DNA of 64,000 nucleotides from the NCBI RefSeq assembly GCF_051020765.1, contig NC_134930.1, forward strand, positions 7,130,001 through 7,194,000, in the 5' to 3' direction. The notes beneath the pieces were generated by a model. It was not told the DNA's origin, ran no database searches, and worked only from the letters and a program-made list of their open reading frames with translations. A program made the translations under genes and the position numbers. Positions 1 to 12,203 of the stretch are shown here, piece after piece (the stretch's first letter is position 1; every line of letters begins with the position of its first letter). The stretch is from Lasioglossum baleicum (lineage: Eukaryota; Arthropoda; Insecta; Hymenoptera; Halictidae).

Positions 1-1080
1 TCAGTCCCATCTCGGCCTCATGGCTAATAAGGTAGTGTATACCAGTTCGTGGACGAAACCGGTGAGTCCCATCTCGGCCTCATGGCTAAGAAGGTAGTGT
101 ATACCTGTTCGCGGACGACACCGATCAGTCCCATCTCGGCCTCATGGCTAAGAAGGTAGTGTATACCTGTACGCGGACGACACCGATCAGTCCCATCTCT
201 GCCACATGGCTAAGAAGGTAGTGTATACCTGTTCGCGGACGACACCGATCAGACCCATCTCGGCCTCATGGCTAAGAAGGTAGTGAATACCAGTTCCGGA
301 CGACACCGGTAAGTCCCTTCTCGGCCTCATGGCTAAGAAGGTAGTGTATACCAGTTCGGGGACGAAACCGGCGAGTCCCATCTCGGCCTCATGGCTAAGA
401 AGGTAGTGTATACCTGTTCGGGGACGAAACCGGTGAGTCCCATCTCGGCCTCATGGCTAAGAAGGTAGTGTATACCTGTTCGCGGACGACAACGATCAGA
501 CCCATCTCGGCCTCATGGCTAAGAAGGTAGTGTATACCTGTACGCGGACGACACCGATCAGTCCCATCTCGGCCACATGGCTAAGAAGGTAGTGTATACC
601 TGTTCGCGACGACACCGATCAGTCCCATCTCGGCCTCATGGCTAAGAAGGTAGTGTATACCAGTTCCGGACGACACCGGTGAGTCCCTTCTCGGCCTCAT
701 GGCTAAGAAGGTAGTGTATACCAGTTCCGGACGACACCGGTGAGTCCCTTCTCGGCCTCATTCCTAAGTAGGTAGTGTATACCAGTTTGGGGACGAAACC
801 GGTGAGTCCCAACTCGGCCTCATGGCTAAGAAGGTAGTGTATACCTGTTCGCGGACGACACCGATCAGTCCCATCTCGGCCTCATGGCTAAGGAGGTAGT
901 GTATACCAGTTCCGGACGACACCGATCAGTACCATCTCGGCCTCATGGCTAAGAAGGTAGTGTATACCAGTTCCGGACGACACCGGTGAGTCCCATCTCG
1001 GCCTCATGGCTAAGAAGGTAGTGTATACCTGTTCGCGGACGACACCGATCATACCCTTCTCGGCCTCATGGCTAAGAAGG
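1..1080. repeat. Left flank of the 10.4-kb duplication, mixed satellite units
   Basis: About 17 units of types D, A, A', B, C and E, running up to the inferred left edge of the large duplication. It includes an A/C hybrid near 415 (CCTG side joined to TTCGGGG) and an E unit near 790 with CCCAACTCGG, followed by A. The units resemble those in the blocks to the right, but their order is not an exact copy of one that I could match over the full length. Variants seen only here include CTCTGCCACATGG near 198 and GATCATACCC near 1047. No gene or non-satellite sequence is present. Confidence 0.8.
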
Positions 1081-2680
1081 TAGTGTATACCAGTTCGGGG
1101 ACGAAAATGGTGAGTCCCATCTCGGCCTCATGGCTAAGAAGTTAGTGTATACCTGTTCGCGGACGACACCGATCAGTCCCATCTCGGCCTCATGGCTAAT
1201 AAGGTAGTGTATACCAGTTCGTGGACGAAACCGGTGAGTCCCATCTCGGCCTCATGGCTAAGAAGGTAGTGTATACCTGTTCGCGGACGACACCGATCAG
1301 TCCCATGTCGGCCTCATGGCTAAGAAGGTAGTGTATACCAGTTCCGGACGACACCGATCAGTCCCATCTCGGCCTCATGGCTAAGAAGGTAGTGTATACC
1401 TGTACGCGGACGACACCGATCAGTCCCATCTCGGCCACATGGCTAAGAAGGTAGTGTATACCTGTTCGCGACGACACCGATCAGTCCCATCTCGGCCTCA
1501 TGGCTAAGAAGGTAGTGTATACCAGTTCCGGACGACACCGGTGAGTCCCATCTCGGCCTCATGGCTAAGAAGGTAGTGTATACCTGTTCGCGGACGACAC
1601 CGATCAGTCCCATCTCGGCCTCATGGCTAAGAAGGTAGTGTATACCAGTTCGGGGACGAAACCGGTGAGTCCCATCTCGGCCTCATGGCTAAGAAGGTAG
1701 TGTATACCTGTTCGCGGACGACACCGATCAGTCCCATCTCGGCCTCATGGCTAAGAAGGTAGTGTATACCTGTACGCGGACGACACCGATCAGTCCCATC
1801 TCGGCCACATGGCTAAGAAGGTAGTGTATACCTGTTCGCGGACGACACCGATCAGTCCCATCTCGGCCTCATGGCTAAGAAGGTAGTGTATACCTGTTCG
1901 CGGACGACACCGATCAGTCCCATCTCGGCCTCATGGCTAATAAGGTAGTGTATACCAGTTCGTGGACGAAACCGGTGAGTCCCATCTCGGCCTCATGGCT
2001 AAGAAGGTAGTGTATACCTGTTCGGGGACGAAACCGGTGAGTCCCATCTCGGCCTCATGGCTAAGAAGGTAGTGTATACCAGTTTGGGGACGAAACCGGT
2101 GAGTCCCAACTCGGCCTCATGGCTAAGAAGGTAGTGTATACCTGTTCGCGGACGACATCGATCAGTCCCATCTCGGCCTCATGGCTAAGAAGGTAGTGTA
2201 TACCAGTTCGCGGACGACACCGATCAGTCCCATCTTGGCCTCATGGCTAAGAAGGTGGTGTATTCCAGTTCGGGGACGAAACCGGTGAGTCCCATCTCGG
2301 CCTCATGGCTAAGAAGTTAGTGTATACCTGTTCGCGGACGACACCGATCAGTTCCATCTCGGCCTCATGGCTAATAAGGTAGTGTATACCAGTTCGTGGA
2401 CGAAACCTGTGAGTCCCACCTCGGCCTAATGGCTAAGAAGGTAGTGTATACCTGTTCGCGGACAACACCGATCTGTCCCATCTCGGCCTCATGGCTAAGA
2501 AGGTAGTGTATACCTGTTCGCGGACGACATCGATCAGTCCCATCTCGGCCTCATGGCTAAGAAGGTAGTGTATACCTGTTCGCGGACGACACCGATCAGA
2601 CCCATCTCGGCCTCATGGCTAAGAAGGTAGTGAATACCAGTTCCGGACGACACCGGTAAGTCCCTTCTCGGCCTCATGGC

Positions 2681-4038
2681 TAAGAATGTAGTGTATACCA
2701 GTTCGGGGACGAAACCGGCGAGTCCCATCTCGGCCTCATGGCTAAGAAGGTAGTGTATACCTGTTCGCGGACGACACCGATCAGTCCCATCTCGGCCTCA
2801 TGGCTAAGAAGGTAGTGTATACCTGTTCGCGGACGACACCGATCAGTCCCATCTCGGCCTCATGGCTAAGAAGGTAGTGTATACCAGTTCCGGACGACAC
2901 CGGTAAGTCCCTTCTCGGCCTCATGGCTAAGATGGTAGTGTATACCAGTTCGGGGACGAAACCGGTGAGTCCCATCTCGGCCTCATGGCTAAGAAGGTAG
3001 TGTATACCTGTTCGCGGACGACACCGATCAGTCCCATCTCGGCCTCATGGCTAAGGAGGTAGTGTATACCAGTTCCGGACGACACCGATCAGTACCATCT
3101 CGGCCTCATGGCTAAGAAGGTAGTGTATACCAGTTCCGGACGACACCGGTGAGTCCCATCTCGGCCTCATGGCTAAGAAGGTAGTGTATACCTGTTCGCG
3201 GACGACACCGATCAGTCCCTTCTCGGCCCCATGGCTAAGAAGGTAGTGTATACCAGTTCGGGGACGAAAATGGTGAGTCCCATCTCGGCCTCATGGCTAA
3301 GAAGTTAGTGTATACCTGTTCGCGGACGACACCGATCAGTCCCATCTCGGCCTCATGGCTAAGAATGTAGTGTATACCAGTTCGGGGACGAAACCGGCGA
3401 GTCCCATCTCGGCCTCATGGCTAAGAAGGTAGTGTATACCTGTTCGCGGACGACACCGATCAGTCCCATCTCGGCCTCATGGCTAAGAAGGTAGTGTATA
3501 CCTGTTCGCGGACGACACCGATCAGTCCCATCTCGGCCTCATGGCTAAGAAGGTAGTGTATACCAGTTCCGGACGACACCGGTAAGTCCCTTCTCGGCCT
3601 CATGGCTAAGATGGTAGTGTATACCAGTTCGGGGACGAAACCGGTGAGTCCCATCTCGGCCTCATGGCTAAGAAGGTAGTGTATACCTGTTCGCGGACGA
3701 CACCGATCAGTCCCATCTCGGCCTCATGGCTAAGGAGGTAGTGTATACCAGTTCCGGACGACACCGATCAGTACCATCTCGGCCTCATGGCTAAGAAGGT
3801 AGTGTATACCAGTTCCGGACGACACCGGTGAGTCCCATCTCGGCCTCATGGCTAAGAAGGTAGTGTATACCTGTTCGCGGACGACACCGATCAGTCCCTT
3901 CTCGGCCCCATGGCTAAGAAGGTAGTGTATACCAGTTCGGGGACGAAAATGGTGAGTCCCATCTCGGCCTCATGGCTAAGAAGTTAGTGTATACCTGTTC
4001 GCGGACGACACCGATCAGTCCCATCTCGGCCTCATGGC
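2681..4038. repeat. 679-bp tandem duplication (11 units, two copies)
   Basis: Positions 2681-3359 and 3360-4038 match in order of types and in rare variants. Both contain TAAGAATGTAG at the start, CTAAGATGG, GATCAGTACC, CGGCCCCATGG and CGAAAATGG. The corresponding place in the right 10.4-kb copy (about 13804-14482) holds only one copy. So this step arose after the large duplication, or one copy was lost from the right block. Confidence 0.9.
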
Positions 4039-7000
4039 TAATAAGGTAGTGTATACCAGTTCGTGGACGAAACCGGTGAGTCCCATCTCGGCCTCATGGC
4101 TAAGAAGGTAGTGTATACCTGTTCGCGGACGACACCGATCAGTCCCATCTCGGCCTCATGGCTAAGAAGGTAGTGTATACCTGTACGCGGACGACACCGA
4201 TCAGTCCCATCTCGGCCACATGGCTAAGAAGGTAGTGTATACCTGTTCGCGGACGACACCGATCAGTCCCATCTCGGCCTCATGGCTAAGAAGGTAGTGT
4301 ATACCTGTTCGCGGACGACACCGATCAGTCCCATCTCGGCCTCATGGCTAAGAAGGTAGTGTATACCAGTTCCGGACGACACCGGTGAGTCCCATCTCGG
4401 CCTCATGGCTAAGAAGGTAGTGTATACCTGTTCGCGGACGACACCGATCAGTCCCATCTCGGCCTCATGGCTAAGAAGGTAGTGTATACCAGTTCGGGGA
4501 CGAAACCGGTGAGTCCCATCTCGGCCTCATGGCTAAGAAGTTAGTGTATACCTGTTCGCGGACGACACCGATCAGTCCCATCTCGGCCTCATGGCTAATA
4601 AGGTAGTGTATACCAGTTCGGGGACGAAAATGGTGAGTCCCATCTCGGCCTCATGGCTAAGAAGTTAGTGTATACCTGTTCGCGGACGACACCGATCAGT
4701 CCCATCTCGGCCTCATGGCTAATAAGGTAGTGTATACCAGTTCGTGGACGAAACCGGTGAGTCCCATGTCGGCCTCATGGCTAAGAAGGTAGTGTATACC
4801 TGTTCGCGGACGACACCGATCAGTCCCTTCTCGGCCTCATGGCTAAGAAGGTAGTGTATACCAGTTCCGGACGACACCGGTGAGTCCCTTCTCGGCCTCA
4901 TGGCTAAGAAGGTAGTGTATACCAGTTCCGGACGACACCGGTGAGTCCCTTCTCGGTCTCATGGCTAAGTAGGTAGTGTATACCAGTTCGGGGACGAAAC
5001 CGGTGAGTCCCATCTCGGCCTCATGGCTAAGAAGGTAGTGTATACCTGTTCGCGGACGACACCGATCAGTCCCATCTCGGCCTCATGGCTAAGAAGGTAG
5101 TGTATACCTGTACGCGGACGACACCGATCAGTCCCATCTCGGCCACATGGCTAAGAAGGTAGTGTATACCTGTTCGCGGACGACACCGATCAGTCCCATC
5201 TCGGCCTCATGGCTAAGAAGGTAGTGTATACCTGTTCGCGGACGACACCGATCAGTCCCATCTCGGCCTCATGGCTAAGAAGGTAGTGTATACCTGTTCG
5301 CGGACGACACCGATCAGTCCCATCTCGGCCTCATGGCTAAGAAGGTAGTGTATACCTGTACGCGGACGACACCGATCAGTCCCATCTCGGCCACATGGCT
5401 AAGAAGGTAGTGTATACCTGTTCGCGGACGACACCGATCAGACCCATCTCGGCCTCATGGCTAAGAAGGTAGTGAATACCAGTTCCGGACGACACCGGTA
5501 AGTCCCTTCTCGGCCTCATGGCTAAGAAGGTAGTGTATACCAGTTCGGGGACGAAACCGGCGAGTCCCATCTCGGCCTCATGGCTAAGAAGGTAGTGTAT
5601 ACCTGTTCGCGGACGACACCGATCAGTCCCATCTCGGCCTCATGGCTAAGAAGGTAGTGTATACCTGTACGCGGGCGACACCGACCAGTCCCATCTCGGC
5701 CACATGGCTAAGAAGGTAGTGTATACCTGTTCGCGGACGACACCGATCAGTCCCATCTCGGCCTCATGGCTAAGAAGGTAGTGTATACCAGTTCCGGACG
5801 ACACCGGTGAGTCCCTTCTCGGCCTCATGGCTAAGAATGTAGTGTATACCAGTTCCGGACGACACCGGTGAGTCCCTTCTCGGCCTCATTCCTAAGTAGG
5901 TAGTGTATACCAGTTTGGGGACGAAACCGGTGAGTCCCAACTCGGCCTCATGGCTAAGAAGGTAGTGTATACCTGTTCGCGGACGACATCGATCAGTCCC
6001 ATCTCGGCCTCATGGCTAAGAAGGTAGTGTATACCAGTTCGCGGACGACACCGATCAGTCCCATCTTGGCCTCATGGCTAAGAAGGTGGTGTATTCCAGT
6101 TCGGGGACGAAACCGGTGAGTCCCATCTCGGCCTCATGGCTAAGAAGTTAGTGTATACCTGTTCGCGGACGACACCGGTGAGTCCCTTCTCGGCCTCATG
6201 GCTAAGAAGGTAGTGTATACCAGTTCCGGACGACACCGGTGAGTCCCTTCTCGGTCTCATGGCTAAGTAGGTAGTGTATACCAGTTCGGGGACGAAACCG
6301 GTGAGTCCCATCTCGGCCTCATGGCTAAGAAGGTAGTGTATACCTGTTCGCGGACGACATCGATCAGTCCCATCTCGGCCTCATGGCTAAGAAGGTAGTG
6401 TATACCTGTTCGCGACGACACCGATCAGTCCCATCTCGGCCTCATGGCTAAGAAGGTAGTGTATACCAGTTCCGGACGACACCGGTGAGTCCCTTCTCGG
6501 CCTCATGGCTAAGAAGGTAGTGTATACCAGTTCCGGACGACACCGGTGAGTCCCTTCTCGGCCTCATTCCTAAGTAGGTAGTGTATACCAGTTTGGGGAC
6601 GAAACCGGTGAGTCCCAACTCGGCCTCATGGCTAAGAAGGTAGTGTATACCTGTTCGCGGACGACATCGATCAGTCCCATCTCGGCCTCATGGCTAAGAA
6701 GGTAGTGTATACCAGTTCGCGGACGACACCGATCAGTCCCATCTTGGCCTCATGGCTAAGGAGGTGGTGTATTCCAGTTCGGGGACGAAACCGGTGAGTC
6801 CCATCTCGGCCTCATGGCTAAGAAGTTAGTGTATACCTGTTCGCGGACGACACCGATCAGTTCCATCTCGGCCTCATGGCTAATAAGGTAGTGTATACCA
6901 GTTCGTGGACGAAACCGGTGAGTCCCACCTCGGCCTAATGGCTAAGAAGGTAGTGTATACCTGTTCGCGGACAACACCGATCTGTCCCATCTCGGCCTCA

Positions 7001-7619
7001 TGGCTAAGAAGGTAGTGTATACCAGTTCGTGGACGAAACCGGTGAGTCCCATCTCGGCCTCATGGCTAAGAAGGTAGTGTATACCTGTTCGCGGACGACA
7101 TCGATCAGTCCCATCTCGACCTCATGGCTAAGAAGGTAGTGTATACCTGTTCGCGGACGACACCGATCAGACCCATCTCGGCCTCATGGCTAAGAAGGTA
7201 GTGAATACCAGTTCCGGACGACACCGGTAAGTCCCTTCTCGGCCTCATGGCTAAGAAGGTAGTGTATACCAGTTCGGGGACGAAACCGGCGAGTCCCATC
7301 TCGGCCTCATGGCTAAGAAGGTAGTGTATACCTGTTCGCGGACGACACCGATCAGTCCCATCTCGGCCTCATGGCTAAGAAGGTAGTGTATACCTGTACG
7401 CGGGCGACACCGACCAGTCCCATCTCGGCCACATGGCTAAGAAGGTAGTGTATACCTGTTCGCGGACGACACCGATCAGTCCCATCTCGGCCTCATGGCT
7501 AAGAAGGTAGTGTATACCAGTTCCGGACGACACCGGTGAGTCCCTTCTCGGCCTCATGGCTAAGAATGTAGTGTATACCAGTTCCGGACGACACCGGTGA
7601 GTCCCTTCTCGGCCTCATT

Positions 7620-8040
7620 CCTAAGTAGGTAGTGTATACCAGTTTGGGGACGAAACCGGTGAGTCCCAACTCGGCCTCATGGCTAAGAAGGTAGTGTATA
7701 CCTGTTCGCGGACGACATCGATCAGTCCCATCTCGGCCTCATGGCTAAGAAGGTAGTGTATACCAGTTCGCGGACGACACCGATCAGTCCCATCTTGGCC
7801 TCATGGCTAAGAAGGTGGTGTATTCCAGTTCGGGGACGAAACCGGTGAGTCCCATCTCGGCCTCATGGCTAAGAAGTTAGTGTATACCTGTTCGCGGACG
7901 ACACCGATCAGTTCCATCTCGGCCTCATGGCTAATAAGGTAGTGTATACCAGTTCGTGGACGAAACCGGTGAGTCCCACCTCGGCCTAATGGCTAAGAAG
8001 GTAGTGTATACCTGTTCGCGGACAACACCGATCTGTCCCA
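7620..8040. repeat. Recurring seven-unit E-to-D cassette (representative copy)
   Basis: A fixed string of seven units. The order of markers is CAGTTTGGGG with CCCAACTCGG; CATCGATCAG; CCAGTTCGCGG with CATCTTGG; GGTGGTGTATTCC; GAAGTTAGTG with CAGTTCC; AATAAGG with TTCGTGG; and finally GGCCTAATGG with GACAACACC and GATCTGTCCC. Full or nearly full copies start near 2.07, 6.57, 9.48, 13.19, 17.02, 18.07, 19.92, 25.41, 26.41, 29.37, 32.33, 35.80, 40.68 and 44.75 kb. Shortened copies lie near 5.89, 16.34, 38.10, 42.40, 46.06, 48.04, 61.55 and 62.79 kb. It is the most widespread higher-order element in the window. Confidence 0.85.
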
Positions 8041-11000
8041 TCTCGGCCTCATGGCTAAGAAGGTAGTGTATACCAGTTCCGGACGACACCGGTGAGTCCC
8101 ATCTCGGCCTCATGGCTAAGAAGGTAGTGTATACCTGTTCGCGGACGACACCGATCAGTCCCTTCTCGGCCCCATGGCTAAGAAGGTAGTGTATACCAGT
8201 TCGGGGACGAAAATGGTGAGTCCCATCTCGGCCTCATGGCTAAGAAGTTAGTGTATACCTGTTCGCGGACGACACCGATCAGTCCCATCTCGGCCTCATG
8301 GCTAATAAGGTAGTGTATACCAGTTCGTGGACGAAACCGGTGAGTCCCATCTCGGCCTCATGGCTAAGAAGGTAGTGTATACCTGTTCGCGGACGACACC
8401 GATCAGTCCCATCTCGGCCTCATGGCTAAGAAGGTAGTGTATACCTGTACGCGGACGACACCGATCAGTCCCATCTCGGCCACATGGCTAAGAAGGTAGT
8501 GTATACCTGTTCGCGGACGACACCGATCAGTCCCATCTCGGCCTCATGGCTAAGAAGGTAGTGTATACCTGTTCGCGGACGACACCGATCAGTCCCATCT
8601 CGGCCTCATGGCTAAGAAGGTAGTGTATACCAGTTCCGGACGACACCGGTGAGTCCCATCTCGGCCTCATGGCTAAGAAGGTAGTGTATACCTGTTCGCG
8701 GACGACACCGATCAGTCCCATCTCGGCCTCATGGCTAAGAAGGTAGTGTATACCAGTTCGGGGACGAAACCGGTGAGTCCCATCTCGGCCTCATGGCTAA
8801 GAAGTTAGTGTATACCTGTTCGCGGACGACACCGATCAGTCCCATCTCGGCCTCATGGCTAATAAGGTAGTGTATACCAGTTCGGGGACGAAAATGGTGA
8901 GTCCCATCTCGGCCTCATGGCTAAGAAGTTAGTGTATACCTGTTCGCGGACGACACCGATCAGTCCCATCTCGGCCTCATGGCTAATAAGGTAGTGTATA
9001 CCAGTTCGTGGACGAAACCGGTGAGTCCCATCTCGGCCTCATGGCTAAGAAGGTAGTGTATACCTGTTCGCGGACGACACCGATCAGTCCCTTCTCGGCC
9101 TCATGGCTAAGAAGGTAGTGTATACCAGTTCCGGACGACACCGGTGAGTCCCTTCTCGGCCTCATGGCTAAGAAGGTAGTGTATACCAGTTCCGGACGAC
9201 ACCGGTGAGTCCCTTCTCGGCCTCATGGCTAAGAAGGTAGTGTATACCTGTACGCGGACGACACCGATCAGTCCCATCTCGGCCACATGGCTAAGAAGGT
9301 AGTGTATACCTGTTCGCGACGACACCGATCAGTCCCATCTCGGCCTCATGGCTAAGAAGGTAGTGTATACCAGTTCCGGACGACACCGGTGAGTCCCTTC
9401 TCGGCCTCATGGCTAAGAAGGTAGTGTATACCAGTTCCGGACGACACCGGTGAGTCCCTTCTCGGCCTCATTCCTAAGTAGGTAGTGTATACCAGTTTGG
9501 GGACGAAACCGGTGAGTCCCAACTCGGCCTCATGGCTAAGAAGGTAGTGTATACCTGTTCGCGGACGACATCGATCAGTCCCATCTCGGCCTCATGGCTA
9601 AGAAGGTAGTGTATACCAGTTCGCGGACGACACCGATCAGTCCCATCTTGGCCTCATGGCTAAGAAGGTGGTGTATTCCAGTTCGGGGACGAAACCGGTG
9701 AGTCCCATCTCGGCCTCATGGCTAAGAAGTTAGTGTATACCTGTTCGCGGACGACACCGATCAGTTCCATCTCGGCCTCATGGCTAATAAGGTAGTGTAT
9801 ACCAGTTCGTGGACGAAACCGGTGAGTCCCACCTCGGCCTAATGGCTAAGAAGGTAGTGTATACCTGTTCGCGGACAACACCGATCTGTCCCATCTCGGC
9901 CTCATGGCTAAGAAGGTAGTGTATACCAGTTCGTGGACGAAACCGGTGAGTCCCATCTCGGCCTCATGGCTAAGAAGGTAGTGTATACCTGTTCGCGGAC
10001 GACATCGATCAGTCCCATCTCGACCTCATGGCTAAGAAGGTAGTGTATACCTGTTCGCGGACGACACCGATCAGACCCATCTCGGCCTCATGGCTAAGAA
10101 GGTAGTGAATACCAGTTCCGGACGACACCGGTAAGTCCCTTCTCGGCCTCATGGCTAAGAAGGTAGTGTATACCAGTTCGGGGACGAAACCGGCGAGTCC
10201 CATCTCGGCCTCATGGCTAAGAAGGTAGTGTATACCTGTTCGCGGACGACACCGATCAGTCCCATCTCGGCCTCATGGCTAAGAAGGTAGTGTTTACCTG
10301 TACGCGGGCGACACCGACCAGTCCCATCTCGGCCACATGGCTAAGAAGGTAGTGTATACCTGTTCGCGGACGACACCGATCAGTCCCATCTCGGCCTCAT
10401 GGCTAAGAAGGTAGTGTATACCAGTTCCGGACGACACCGGTGAGTCCCTTCTCGGCCTCATGGCTAAGAATGTAGTGTATACCAGTTCCGGACGACACCG
10501 GTGAGTCCCTTCTCGGCCTCATGGCTAAGTAGGTAGTGTATACCAGTTCGGGGACGAAACCGGTGAGTCCCATCTCGGCCTCATGGCTAAGAAGTTAGTG
10601 TATACCTGTTCGCGGACGACACCGATCAGTCCCATCTCGGCCTCATGGCTAATAAGGTAGTGTATACCAGTTCGTGGACGAAACCGGTGAGTCCCACCTC
10701 GGCCTCATGGCTAAGAAGGTAGTGTATACCTGTTCGCGGACAACACCGATCTGTCCCATCTCGGCCTCATGGCTAAAAAGGTAGTGTATACCAGTTCCGG
10801 ACGACACCGGTGAGTCCCATCTCGGCCTAATGGCTTAGAAGGTAGTGTATACCTGTTCGCGGACGACATCGATCAGTCCCATCTCGGCCTCATGGCTAAG
10901 AAGGTAGTGTATACCTGTACGCGGACGACACCGATCAGTCCCATCTCGGCCACATGGCTAAGAAGGTAGTGTATACCTGTTCGCGAACGACACCGATCAG

Positions 11001-12203
11001 TCCCATCTCGGCCTCATGGCTAAGAAGGTAGTGTATACCTGTTCGCGGACGACACCGATCAGTCCCATCTCGGCCTCATGGCTAAGAAGGTAGTGTATAC
11101 CAGTTCCGGACGACACCGGTGAGTCCCATCTCGGCCTCATGGCTAAGAAGGTAGTGTATACCTGTTCGCGGACGACACCGATCAGTCCCATCTCGGCCTC
11201 ATGGCTAAGAAGGTAGTGTATACCAGTTCGGGGACGAAACCGGTGAGTCCCATCTCGGCCTCATGGCTAAGAAGTTAGTGTATACCTGTTCGCGGACGAC
11301 ACCGATCAGTCCCATCTCGGCCTCATGGCTAATAAGGTAGTGTATACCAGTTCGGGGACGAAAATGGTGAGTCCCATCTCGGCCTCATGGCTAAGAAGTT
11401 AGTGTATACCTGTTCGCGGACGACACCGATCAGTCCCATCTCGGCCTCATGGCTAATAAGGTAGTGTATACCAGTTCGTGGACGAAACCGGTGAGTCCCA
11501 TCTCGGCCTCATGGCTAAGAAGGTAGTGTATACCTGTTCGCGGACGACACCGATCAGTCCCTTCTCGGCCTCATGGCTAAGAAGGTAGTGTATACCAGTT
11601 CCGGACGACACCGGTGAGTCCCTTCTCGGCCTCATGGCTAAGAAGGTAGTGTATACCAGTTCCGGACGACACCGGTGAGTCCCTTCTCGGTCTCATGGCT
11701 AAGTAGGTAGTGTATACCAGTTCGGGGACGAAACCGGTGAGTCCCATCTCGGCCTCATGGCTAAGAAGGTAGTGTATACCTGTTCGCGGACGACACCGAT
11801 CAGTCCCATCTCGGCCTCATGGCTAAGAAGGTAGTGTATACCTGTACGCGGACGACACCGATCAGTCCCATCTCGGCCACATGGCTAAGAAGGTAGTGTA
11901 CACCTGTTCGCGGACGACACCGATCAGTCCCATCTCGGCCTCATGGCTAAGAAGGTACTGTATACCTGTTCGCGGACGACACCGATCAGTCCCATCTCGG
12001 CCTCATGGCTAAGAAGGTAGTGTATACCTGTTCGCGGACGACACCGATCAGTCCCATCTCGGCCTCATGGCTAAGAAGGTAGTGTATACCTGTACGCGGA
12101 CGACACCGATCAGTCCCATCTCGGCCACATGGCTAAGAAGGTAGTGTATACCTGTTCGCGGACGACACCGATCAGTCCCATCTCGGCCTCATGGCTAAGA
12201 AGG

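Larger units (their letters stand above)
1081..12203. repeat. Left copy of the 10.4-kb higher-order block (with extra 679 bp)
   Basis: This block matches 12204-22647 in direct orientation. The offset is 11,123 bp from 1081 to about 2681 and 10,444 bp from about 3360 to the end; the difference is the 679-bp tandem duplication at 2681-4038. One-off variants shared at the exact offset include CCCATGTCGG (1302 and 12425), AAACCTGTGAG (2405 and 13528), GTGTTTACC (10291 and 20735), GTGTACACC (11898 and 22342) and GTACTGTAT (11955 and 22399). Edges are uncertain by about one unit because neighbouring units are nearly the same. Inside the block, smaller strings recur at offsets of 4,264 and 2,470 bp. 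Confidence 0.9.
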
